A stretch of 5,857 bases of DNA from assembly GCA_900551185.1 (NCBI GenBank), contig URVF01000103.1:1-5857 (forward strand). The letters run 5' to 3'. Source of the stretch: an uncultured Collinsella sp. GTDB taxonomy: Bacteria; Actinomycetota; Coriobacteriia; Coriobacteriales; Coriobacteriaceae. The notes below the pieces were generated by a model that was not told where the DNA came from, made no database searches, and saw only the letters and a list, made by a program, of their open reading frames with translations. Made by a program: the position numbers and the translations under genes. Positions within the stretch are counted from its first letter, which is position 1. Each line of letters begins with the position of its first letter. This document shows positions 1-5,810 of the stretch, one piece after another.

Positions 1-32
1 CTCGTGGGCTCGGAGATGTGTATAAGAGACAG
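1..32 (+). other. Untrimmed Nextera Read 2 adapter (artefact)
   Basis: These bases match the Nextera Read 2 transposase adapter as I know it, lacking only its first two bases (GT). They end with the 19-bp Tn5 mosaic end AGATGTGTATAAGAGACAG at 14-32. This is library-preparation sequence, not genome, so genomic DNA begins at 33. The adapter is open in the frame of the first gene, so automatic gene calling extends that protein upstream with a false MGSEMCIRDS leader starting at position 4. Confidence 0.97.
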
Positions 33-37
33 CCCTT

Positions 38-46
38 GGAAGGGGG
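38..46 (+). promoter_or_regulatory. Ribosome binding site of the ABC exporter
   Basis: The purine run GGAAGGGGG lies 8 nt before the ATG at 55 and is a good Shine-Dalgarno match. It decides the start: the in-frame ATG codons at 4 and 16 lie in adapter sequence and cannot be real. Only 22 genomic bases precede the ATG, so no promoter can be assessed. Confidence 0.65.
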
Positions 47-54
47 TGAGCGCC

Positions 55-1953
55 ATGCCTAAGACCGCAGCCCAAGCACGCCCGGCCGACCTCAAACGCA
101 CTGTGCGCCGCCTGCTCTCCTACATGGGGCATGCCAAGTTCTCGTTGCTCGCGGTGGGCGTGCTCGCCTCCGTCGCCGCCATCGCGAGCCTCGCCGGCAC
201 CTACATGGTGCGCCCCATCGTTAACGGTTTGGCTACGGGCGGGGAGGAAGTGCTCGCCAAGCAGGTCATCCTGACGGCGATCATCTACGCCGCGGGCGTG
301 CTTTCGGCCCTGGGCTACTCGCAGATTATGGTGCGCGCGGCCCAGCGCGTGGTGTCCGATATTCGCCGCGACTTGTTCGCGCACATCCAGACGCTGCCGC
401 TCAGTTACTTCGACAGTACGCGCTCGGGCGACATCATGAGCTTTTTCACCAACGACGTCGACACCGTCTCCGAGGCGCTCAACAACAGCTTTGCCAACGT
501 GATTCAGGCCGCCATTCAGGTTGTGGGCACCACGGCTATGCTCATCATCCTTAACTGGCAGCTCACGATTATCACACTCGTGTGCGATGCGGCCATTGTG
601 CTGTATGCGCGCTACTCGGGCGCGCGCTCTAAGCGTTTCTTTGCTGCCCAGCAGGCATCGCTTGGCGACCTGGACGGATATATCGAAGAGATGGTCTCGG
701 GTCAAAAGGTCATCAAGGTCTTTAACCGTGAGGCGGCGAATGTCGCCGGCTTTGCCTGCCGCAACGACGAGCTTCGCCGCACCGGCACCGCCGCCGTGAG
801 CTATGCCAACTCCATGGTGCCCATGACTGTCGTGATTGGCTACGTCAACTATGCCATCGTCGCCGTGGCGGGCGGCATGCTCTGCATCAAGGGACTCGCC
901 GACGTAGGTGCGCTCGCGAGCTACCTGGTCTTTGTGCGCCAGGCCGCCATGCCCATCAACCAGTTTACGCAGCTCGGCAACTTCTTGCTCAACGCGTTGG
1001 CCGGTGCCGAGCGCCTGTTTGCCGCCATGGACCTTGAGCCCGAGGTGGACGAGGGCTGCGTGGAGCTGATGCAGACGGGCGACGCCGCGTGGGCGTGGAA
1101 GATTCCCGAGGGCCAGGGCGTGGGCGTCTACGGGCATTTGCATGATGTGGCAGCCGTTGATGAGTCGGGCCGCGCGGTGGCCGCCGACGGCACCGAGCTC
1201 ACGTGCGGCTTCGTCCCGCTTGCCGGCGATGTGCGCTTCCATGCCGTGGACTTTTCCTACGTGCCGGGAACGCGCGTGCTCACGGACCTCAACCTGTTCG
1301 CCAAGCCGGGGCAAAAGATTGCGTTTGTGGGCTCCACGGGCGCCGGCAAGACGACCATTACCAACCTCATCAACCGCTTCTATGAGGTCGATGACGGCGA
1401 GATCACGTACGACGGCATCGACGTCAAGCACATTGCCAAGGCCAGCTTGCGCGGGTCGCTCGGCATTGTGCTGCAGGACACGCACCTGTTTAGCGGCACC
1501 ATTGCGCAGAACATCCGCTTTGGCAAGCTCGACGCGACCGACGAGGAGGTGCGCGCCGCTGCCGAGGCCGCCTGCGCGGATTCGTTTATCCGCCGCCTGC
1601 CGCGGGGCTACGACACACCGGTCACGGCCGACGGCGCCAACCTGTCGCAGGGCCAGCGCCAGCTGCTCGCCATCGCGCGCGTGGCCGTCGCCGATCCGCC
1701 GGTGCTCATCCTGGACGAGGCCACGAGTTCCATCGACACGCGTACCGAAAAGCTCATCGAGCGCGGTATGGACCGCATCATGCGCGGTCGCACCACCTTT
1801 ATGATCGCGCACCGCCTGTCCACCGTCCGCGATGCCGACGCCATCATGGTCCTCGAACACGGCCGCATCATCGAGCGCGGCACGCACGAAGAGCTGCTCG
1901 CCCAGCACGGCGAGTACTGGCAGCTGGCGCATGGCTTAAAAGAGCTAGATTAA
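55..1953 (+). CDS. ABC exporter half-transporter (permease fused to ATPase)
   Basis: A 632-residue inner-membrane ABC exporter subunit of the MdlB/LmrCD-like multidrug-exporter class; the substrate cannot be told from sequence. Hydrophobic spans lie near residues 29-52, 68-88, 145-167, 169-186, 252-275 and 281-294, followed by the ATPase domain from about 390. Its motifs are all intact: Walker A GSTGAGKTT (426-434, K432), Q-loop Q474, signature LSQGQ (530-534), Walker B LILDE (551-555, catalytic E555), D-loop SSID (558-561) and switch H586. An intact glutamate and histidine mean this subunit can supply a competent ATP site. Residues 332-390, between the two domains, form a longer linker than in minimal exporters; I recall such linkers in related Firmicute and Coriobacterial exporters. 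Proteins of this type usually pair with a second half-transporter encoded just upstream, here beyond the contig edge. The start is ATG 55, supported by a good ribosome binding site. The function class is certain; homodimer or heterodimer is open. Confidence 0.95.
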   Translation: MPKTAAQARPADLKRTVRRLLSYMGHAKFSLLAVGVLASVAAIASLAGTYMVRPIVNGLATGGEEVLAKQVILTAIIYAAGVLSALGYSQIMVRAAQRVVSDIRRDLFAHIQTLPLSYFDSTRSGDIMSFFTNDVDTVSEALNNSFANVIQAAIQVVGTTAMLIILNWQLTIITLVCDAAIVLYARYSGARSKRFFAAQQASLGDLDGYIEEMVSGQKVIKVFNREAANVAGFACRNDELRRTGTAAVSYANSMVPMTVVIGYVNYAIVAVAGGMLCIKGLADVGALASYLVFVRQAAMPINQFTQLGNFLLNALAGAERLFAAMDLEPEVDEGCVELMQTGDAAWAWKIPEGQGVGVYGHLHDVAAVDESGRAVAADGTELTCGFVPLAGDVRFHAVDFSYVPGTRVLTDLNLFAKPGQKIAFVGSTGAGKTTITNLINRFYEVDDGEITYDGIDVKHIAKASLRGSLGIVLQDTHLFSGTIAQNIRFGKLDATDEEVRAAAEAACADSFIRRLPRGYDTPVTADGANLSQGQRQLLAIARVAVADPPVLILDEATSSIDTRTEKLIERGMDRIMRGRTTFMIAHRLSTVRDADAIMVLEHGRIIERGTHEELLAQHGEYWQLAHGLKELD

Positions 1954-2001
1954 CCCGTTCGAGCACGATGCTTTGATCCCTCCGTGCCCCTCACCTCGCC
2001 T

Positions 2002-2067
2002 CAAACCATCACAACATTCGACGTTTTTTGCCAAAAACGGGAAAAGCATCGAATGTTGTGATGGTTT
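2002..2067. repeat. 66-bp palindromic intergenic repeat, copy 1
   Basis: The 19-base arm AAACCATCACAACATTCGA (2003-2021) is perfectly complementary to TCGAATGTTGTGATGGTTT (2049-2067), with 27 nt between them. Within that spacer, CGTTTTT (2022-2028) can pair with AAAAACG (2033-2039) around TGCC, giving a nested hairpin. The element is identical over 66 bases, including the leading C, to the copy at 3244-3309. It lies 48 nt after the ABC exporter stop and 101 nt before the next gene. The right arm runs into five T residues (2065-2069), so as RNA it might also terminate the exporter transcript; copy 2 lacks that T run, so termination is not a constant property. The flanking bases of the two copies do not match and show no clear target duplication. 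It is probably a dispersed palindromic element (REP- or MITE-like) of the host genome. The role is unknown. Confidence 0.92.
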
Positions 2068-2168
2068 TTCTGCCACTCGACCGGGTGGAATCGCTTTCTT
2101 GCGCACGAAGGTGTGCGGACCCGTGGGCAGGGGAATAAGGTTGGTTATCCGACTCCATTGGAGGGCTC

Positions 2169-3206
2169 ATGGACCTGCCGATCGTCCTGTCCCATAAGAC
2201 TGCCTGGCTGTACCACAACGTGGCGCGCCCGTCCGAGCCGCTCTCGCGAGCAAGCAGCCTATACGATGAGGACTCGCTTGCTAACGAGGCGGAGCCGACC
2301 GCGGGCCTGCCCAAATTGGGACTCGATGCCAAGGGGCTGAGGGCTTCAACGGCAGTTGGGATCGTTACCGACTATCTGGTCTCGATCGGTATTCCACGAG
2401 AAGAGCTCGATCATGTCGACACGCTCGTCAACTTCGATTTTGAGCGCTCGACGCCGGCTGGATTTAGGTGCCACGTGTTTGGAGCGCCGGTACCTCCAGG
2501 TCATCTTATCGAGGTGGCAGAGGGCCTTCTGGTGGTTGATGAGGTCATGTGCTTTGTCCAAGCGGGTTCGTGGATGAGCGAGCTCGAGCAGCTGGAATAT
2601 GGCTACGAAATCTGCGCCCGATACCATTTGAATCATCTGTCGACAGGCGATTATATCGAGATGGGGCAGAGGTATGCCGTTGCCGACATGATTGCCTATT
2701 GCAATGAGAACCGATCTCGTCAGGGGGCTATACGCGCGGCCGCCGTGCTCAAGCGCGTGCACGATGGCGCGCGGTCGCCCATGGAGACGGCCACCGCAAT
2801 CATGGTCGTAGCAAAACGTTCCCAGGGCGGGCTGGGATACGCCAAGATCGAGCTCAACCATCGGGTCGATGTTCCCAACGAGTTCAAGTATCTCGCAAAG
2901 GCCGGGTATTTCGAGATTGACGTATATGCGCCTGCGAGCGGTACGGGGATTGAATACAACGGCTCGGACCATCTTGATAAACAGCGCAGCGCGTCGGATG
3001 CGGAGCGTATGACCGTGCTGAGCGCGCTGGGCTTTAAGATGATCGTCCTCACCGGGACTCAGTTTGCCCATCAGCTGCAATTGCACCGGGCGATGAACGC
3101 CATCGCACTCGCTATGGGTCTCAAGTGCGACCGAAGCGAAGCGTTCCAGAAACGTCAGAATGACCTGCGAGAATTCGTGATTCGGCACTGGGACGGCGGC
3201 CTTTAG
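2169..3206 (+). CDS. Hypothetical protein, AbiEi-like N-terminus and DUF559/Vsr-like nuclease C-terminus
   Basis: A 345-residue, probably cytoplasmic protein with no signal peptide or membrane span and no name I can give. The C-terminal third (about 202-310) has the pattern of DUF559/Vsr-type PD-(D/E)xK domains: SPMET (E206), then YFEIDVY (D251), then GIEYNGSDH (E262, G265, H268), then a basic helix with D277 and R280, and a final GFKMIVLTGTQ strand. E206, D251 and E262 are the likely metal-binding residues. The N-terminal part opens with LSHKTAWLYH, and residues 111-150 resemble the region after the winged helix in AbiEi-type antitoxin proteins, which in Actinobacteria often carry this C-terminal domain. 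Enzyme activity is therefore plausible but not shown. ATG 2169 is the first possible start: an in-frame TAA sits at 2136-2138 with no ATG, GTG or TTG between. GGAGGG at 2160-2165 lies rather close, 3 nt away. Third codon positions look less GC-biased than in the neighbours. Identical palindromes bracket the gene, suggesting an accessory unit. Confidence 0.8.
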   Translation: MDLPIVLSHKTAWLYHNVARPSEPLSRASSLYDEDSLANEAEPTAGLPKLGLDAKGLRASTAVGIVTDYLVSIGIPREELDHVDTLVNFDFERSTPAGFRCHVFGAPVPPGHLIEVAEGLLVVDEVMCFVQAGSWMSELEQLEYGYEICARYHLNHLSTGDYIEMGQRYAVADMIAYCNENRSRQGAIRAAAVLKRVHDGARSPMETATAIMVVAKRSQGGLGYAKIELNHRVDVPNEFKYLAKAGYFEIDVYAPASGTGIEYNGSDHLDKQRSASDAERMTVLSALGFKMIVLTGTQFAHQLQLHRAMNAIALAMGLKCDRSEAFQKRQNDLREFVIRHWDGGL

Positions 3207-3243
3207 GGGTGCTTTGGTCCTTCTACGGGGTGCTGCGGGCAGG

Positions 3244-3309
3244 CAAACCATCACAACATTCGACGTTTTTTGCCAAAAACGGGAAAAGCATCGAATGTTG
3301 TGATGGTTT
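3244..3309. repeat. 66-bp palindromic intergenic repeat, copy 2
   Basis: This copy is base-for-base identical to 2002-2067 and in the same orientation, with arms at 3245-3263 and 3291-3309 and the same nested CGTTTTT/AAAAACG hairpin at 3264-3281. It starts 37 nt after the stop of the 345-residue gene and ends 130 nt before moaA. The right arm is followed by GTGCTG, not by a T run, so this copy is a poor intrinsic terminator. The two direct copies, 1242 bp apart start to start, could recombine and delete the gene between them; that is inference. Complete identity across loop and arms suggests recent spread, gene conversion or strong constraint. Confidence 0.92.
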
Positions 3310-3393
3310 GTGCTGAGGACGGGCTTGGGAAGTCCGTTTTGCTCGAAGTAATCTGTCCTGTCGTACGGGTGTCGGCATGATTCTCTCGTGGGG

Positions 3394-3399
3394 TATTAT
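3394..3399 (+). promoter_or_regulatory. Possible -10 element upstream of moaA
   Basis: TATTAT stands out in a GC-rich leader 41 nt before the moaA start, a reasonable place for a -10 hexamer. No convincing -35 box sits 16-18 nt upstream. An alternative weak pair is TTGGGA (3325-3330) with TAATCT (3349-3354), spaced 18 nt. Some promoter between 3310 and 3430 is expected because moaA follows a long gap, but the exact site is a guess. I could not recognise a Moco riboswitch fold in these 130 nt. Confidence 0.25.
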
Positions 3400-3427
3400 G
3401 TTTTCCGAAGAATAAAACGCCGCGCGA

Positions 3428-3435
3428 GGGGAGGG
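3428..3435 (+). promoter_or_regulatory. Ribosome binding site fixing a GTG start for moaA
   Basis: GGGGAGGG ends 4 nt before the GTG at 3440. A second in-frame GTG at 3452 is possible but lies too far from this purine run, so 3440 is preferred. The ATG at 3459 is in another frame and would not give MoaA. Confidence 0.6.
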
Positions 3436-3439
3436 CTGC

Positions 3440-4495
3440 GTGGACGGGCGCGTGCAACATGACGGTTTTGGCCGCGACATCAACTACCTGCGCATTGCCG
3501 TTACCGACAAGTGCAATTTCCGCTGCATCTATTGCATGCCGGCCGATGGCGTGGCGCCCCGCGCGCACGACGAGCTGCTCAGCGCCGAGGAAATCGCCCG
3601 CTTTGTGCGCTTGGTGGCGGGGGAGGGCATTCGCCGCGTGCGTCTGACGGGCGGCGAGCCGCTGGTCAGCCGCCGTATTATTCCGCTCATTCGTGATATC
3701 CGCGCGATTCCGCAGATCGAGGACATCTCGCTCACCACCAACGGCGCCCTGCTGCCCAAGCTGGCGCCGCAGCTCAAAGAGGCGGGACTTAACCGCGTCA
3801 ACATCTCGCTCGATACGCTTGACCCTACGCTCTTTGGAAAGATCACGCGCTTGGGTCGACTCGAGCAGACCATGGCTGGCATCGACGCGGCGCTGGCTTG
3901 GGGCTTTGAGCCCGTTAAGGTCAACTGCGTTGTTGTGCGTCGGCTCAACCAGGATGTGGCGGCCCTCGCGCGCTTGACCGTCGACCGACCCATCCACCTG
4001 CGCTTTATCGAATACATGCCCATTGGCGACGAACGCACCAGTTCGCATTGCGCTGTGGACCCGCATGCGCCCACACTCAATCCCGAGCTGTGGGACGCGA
4101 GCGACACCGTGCCGAGCGACGAGCTGCGGGCGCGCATCAATGTCGGGGCCACCGCGGCGGGACTGGGCGAGCTCGAGCCGCTCGACATCAACGACGCTCC
4201 TGCCGGCGCGGGCCCTGCGCGCTATTGGCACTTTCCGGGCGCGGCGGGAACGGTTGGCTTTATTAGCGCCATGTCCAACCATTTTTGTGCGAATTGCAAC
4301 CGCCTGCGCCTGACGGCCGATGGCAACGTGCGTCCGTGCCTGTTCAGCGATGCCGAGTATTCGGTGCGTGAGGCGTTGCGCCGTGGTGATGATATGCAGG
4401 TACTTTCGATTTGGCGCGATGCCGTGGCCCACAAACCGCAGGAACACGCGATAATTGAGGGCACGCAACGATTTATGTCCCAAATCGGAGGATGA
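3440..4495 (+). CDS. moaA: GTP 3',8-cyclase MoaA (radical SAM)
   Basis: A 351-residue cytoplasmic radical SAM enzyme for the first step of molybdenum cofactor synthesis, turning GTP into 3',8-cyclo-7,8-dihydro-GTP, the substrate of MoaC. The N-terminal FGRDINYLRIAVTDKC stretch leads into the CxxxCxxC cluster motif (C25, C29, C32), followed by the SAM-contacting GGEP (71-74) and ISLDTL (122-127). The second iron-sulfur cluster, which binds GTP, is marked by C283, C286 and C300 with CxxC-x13-C spacing. The protein ends in Gly-Gly (350-351), a conserved MoaA tail needed for activity. All expected residues are present, so it should be active. Residues about 195-225, after EYMPIGDE, are longer than in E. 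coli MoaA (329 residues) and add a cysteine (C204); this looks like a lineage-specific loop. The GTG start is supported by GGGGAGGG upstream. The stop is 4 nt before the MoaC-MobB start, so the two genes form one operon. Confidence 0.97.
   Translation: MDGRVQHDGFGRDINYLRIAVTDKCNFRCIYCMPADGVAPRAHDELLSAEEIARFVRLVAGEGIRRVRLTGGEPLVSRRIIPLIRDIRAIPQIEDISLTTNGALLPKLAPQLKEAGLNRVNISLDTLDPTLFGKITRLGRLEQTMAGIDAALAWGFEPVKVNCVVVRRLNQDVAALARLTVDRPIHLRFIEYMPIGDERTSSHCAVDPHAPTLNPELWDASDTVPSDELRARINVGATAAGLGELEPLDINDAPAGAGPARYWHFPGAAGTVGFISAMSNHFCANCNRLRLTADGNVRPCLFSDAEYSVREALRRGDDMQVLSIWRDAVAHKPQEHAIIEGTQRFMSQIGG
4487..4492 (+). promoter_or_regulatory. Ribosome binding site of moaC-mobB inside the end of moaA
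   Basis: GGAGGA covers the last two codons of moaA and lies 7 nt before the ATG at 4500. This strong, well-spaced site selects ATG 4500 over the in-frame TTG at 4455, which would overlap moaA by 41 nt and has no comparable site. Ribosomes finishing moaA cover this element, so translational coupling is likely. Confidence 0.8.
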
Positions 4496-4499
4496 TCAT

Positions 4500-5807
4500 A
4501 TGGCCAAGAGTAGGTACGCCGATGCCACCAAGGCCGCTCGCAGGGCCGCGATGTCTGCCCACAAAGCCACGACTGCGGCTAATGCTGGCGATGCCGTTAC
4601 AGGTGCGCAGCCGACTGCCAGCGCTGCCACCGAGCCCGCCCGCGACGCCCGTCGCGACGAGCTGACGCATGTGGACGCCAAAGGCGAGGTACGCATGGTC
4701 GACGTGTCCGACAAGGCCGAGACTCATCGCATCGCCATCGCCGAGGGCACCATCCTCATGCACCCCGAGACGCAGGCCATGGTGCTGCAGGACCGCGCCA
4801 AAAAGGGCGACGTGCTTGCCTGCGCACGCGTGGCGGGCATTATGGCCATCAAGCGCACGAGCGATATCATTCCCATGTGCCATCCGCTGCTCATTACCAA
4901 GAGCAAGTGCGATATCGAGCCCATCGCTCCGGCGGGGACGCCGGCCGAGGACGTGCCCGAGGGCTGGGCGCCGGCGCGCGTTGACGGGCAGGTTGGCTTT
5001 CATGTATTGGTTACGGCCGGCGTGACGGGTAAGACGGGTATCGAGATGGAGGCCCTGACTGGAGCGAGTGCTGCGTGCTTAACAATCTATGACATGTGCA
5101 AGGCGGTCGATCGCGGCATGGAGATCGTCGACGTGCGCCTGCTGCACAAGGAGGGCGGCCGCTCGGGCGTGTGGGATCGTGCCGAGCGTCAGGTCGCTGC
5201 TGTTGAGTCCGTGGCCGCTGACGGTGCCGCGCCCGCGAGCGCACCCGTCGCCGTCGCGCCCGCAGCTCCGACACCGGCCGTCCCCGCGATCGCGTTTATC
5301 GGCTACCAGAACTCGGGCAAGACCACGCTCGTCGAGAAGGTTATTGCCGAGCTCACCCGCCGCGGCCTGCGCGTGGGTTCGCTCAAGCATCATGGGCATC
5401 ACGGCTTCGATATCGATGTGCCCGCCAAGGATACCTGGCGCCATCACCAGGCCGGCTCCAAACACGTGGGCCTCATCTGCGCCACGCGTTGGGCGGAGTA
5501 CGCCGACACGCGCGAGGAGGACGAGATGCCCGCGCGCGAGCTGCTGTCGCGCTACAACGATGTCGACGTGGTGATCATCGAGGGCTACAAGACCGAGGGC
5601 TTCGACAACATCGTGGTAGCGCGCTCCGGTGTCGACCGTCTGCGCGGCAAGAGCTCGCTCGACCTGGTTGACGGTCGCACGCTGGCGCTTGCCTGCAACG
5701 AGGCCCTGGCGCGTCAGGCCTTCGACGCCGGCTTTGCGACCCGAGCCATCAACATCAACGACGCCCGAGCCATCTGCGACCTCATCCAAGACCACCTTCA
5801 GGCTTGA
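4500..5807 (+). CDS. moaC-mobB: Fused MoaC (cPMP synthase) and MobB (Moco GTP-binding accessory protein)
   Basis: A 435-residue two-domain molybdenum cofactor protein. Residues 55-225 are MoaC, which converts the MoaA product into cyclic pyranopterin monophosphate. Visible MoaC blocks are LTHVDAKGEVRMVDVSDK (55-72), KGDVLACARVAGIMAIKRTS (102-121), PMCHPL (125-130, H128), TGKTGIEMEAL (176-186) and YDMCKAVD (197-204, catalytic D198 and K201). Residues 226-262 are an Ala/Pro-rich linker. Residues 263-435 are MobB, a P-loop GTP-binding protein that helps MobA attach a nucleotide to Moco: Walker A GYQNSGKTT (268-276), KHHGHHGFDID (296-306), DTWRHHQAGSKHVG (311-324) and Walker B-like DVVIIEGYK (355-363). 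Both halves look complete and active. The N-terminal 54 residues are Ala/Lys-rich, unlike MoaC, and may be disordered. An internal ATG at 4551 lacks a ribosome binding site. The fusion joins an early and a late step of one pathway. The partner MobA is not in the window. Confidence 0.96.
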   Translation: MAKSRYADATKAARRAAMSAHKATTAANAGDAVTGAQPTASAATEPARDARRDELTHVDAKGEVRMVDVSDKAETHRIAIAEGTILMHPETQAMVLQDRAKKGDVLACARVAGIMAIKRTSDIIPMCHPLLITKSKCDIEPIAPAGTPAEDVPEGWAPARVDGQVGFHVLVTAGVTGKTGIEMEALTGASAACLTIYDMCKAVDRGMEIVDVRLLHKEGGRSGVWDRAERQVAAVESVAADGAAPASAPVAVAPAAPTPAVPAIAFIGYQNSGKTTLVEKVIAELTRRGLRVGSLKHHGHHGFDIDVPAKDTWRHHQAGSKHVGLICATRWAEYADTREEDEMPARELLSRYNDVDVVIIEGYKTEGFDNIVVARSGVDRLRGKSSLDLVDGRTLALACNEALARQAFDAGFATRAININDARAICDLIQDHLQA

Positions 5808-5810
5808 CGC

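Noticed and set aside
2102..2117. CGCAC/GTGCG inverted repeat with a 6-nt loop
   Set aside because: It is only a 5-bp stem with no T run, too weak to call a terminator or operator.
2153..2163. CTCC/GGAG hairpin covering the ribosome binding site of the 345-residue gene
   Set aside because: A 4-bp stem with a 3-nt loop is likely by chance. It could slightly mask the site, but there is no support for regulation.
2346..3254. 302-codon reverse-strand open frame
   Set aside because: It lies opposite the 345-residue gene, has no recognisable domain, and runs through the palindrome arm. Long antisense frames are expected in GC-rich DNA.
2002..3309. Two palindromes considered as a CRISPR array
   Set aside because: There are only two copies 1.2 kb apart with a gene between, and no short regular spacers or cas genes.
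3310..3439. Molybdenum cofactor riboswitch upstream of moaA
   Set aside because: I could not recognise the conserved stems of that RNA in these 130 nt. A covariance-model search would settle it.
3251..4483. 410-codon reverse-strand open frame antisense to moaA
   Set aside because: moaA is certain on the + strand. The reverse frame is Arg/His/Ala-rich with no family resemblance, and it shares its C-terminal peptide with another shadow frame only because both end in the repeat.
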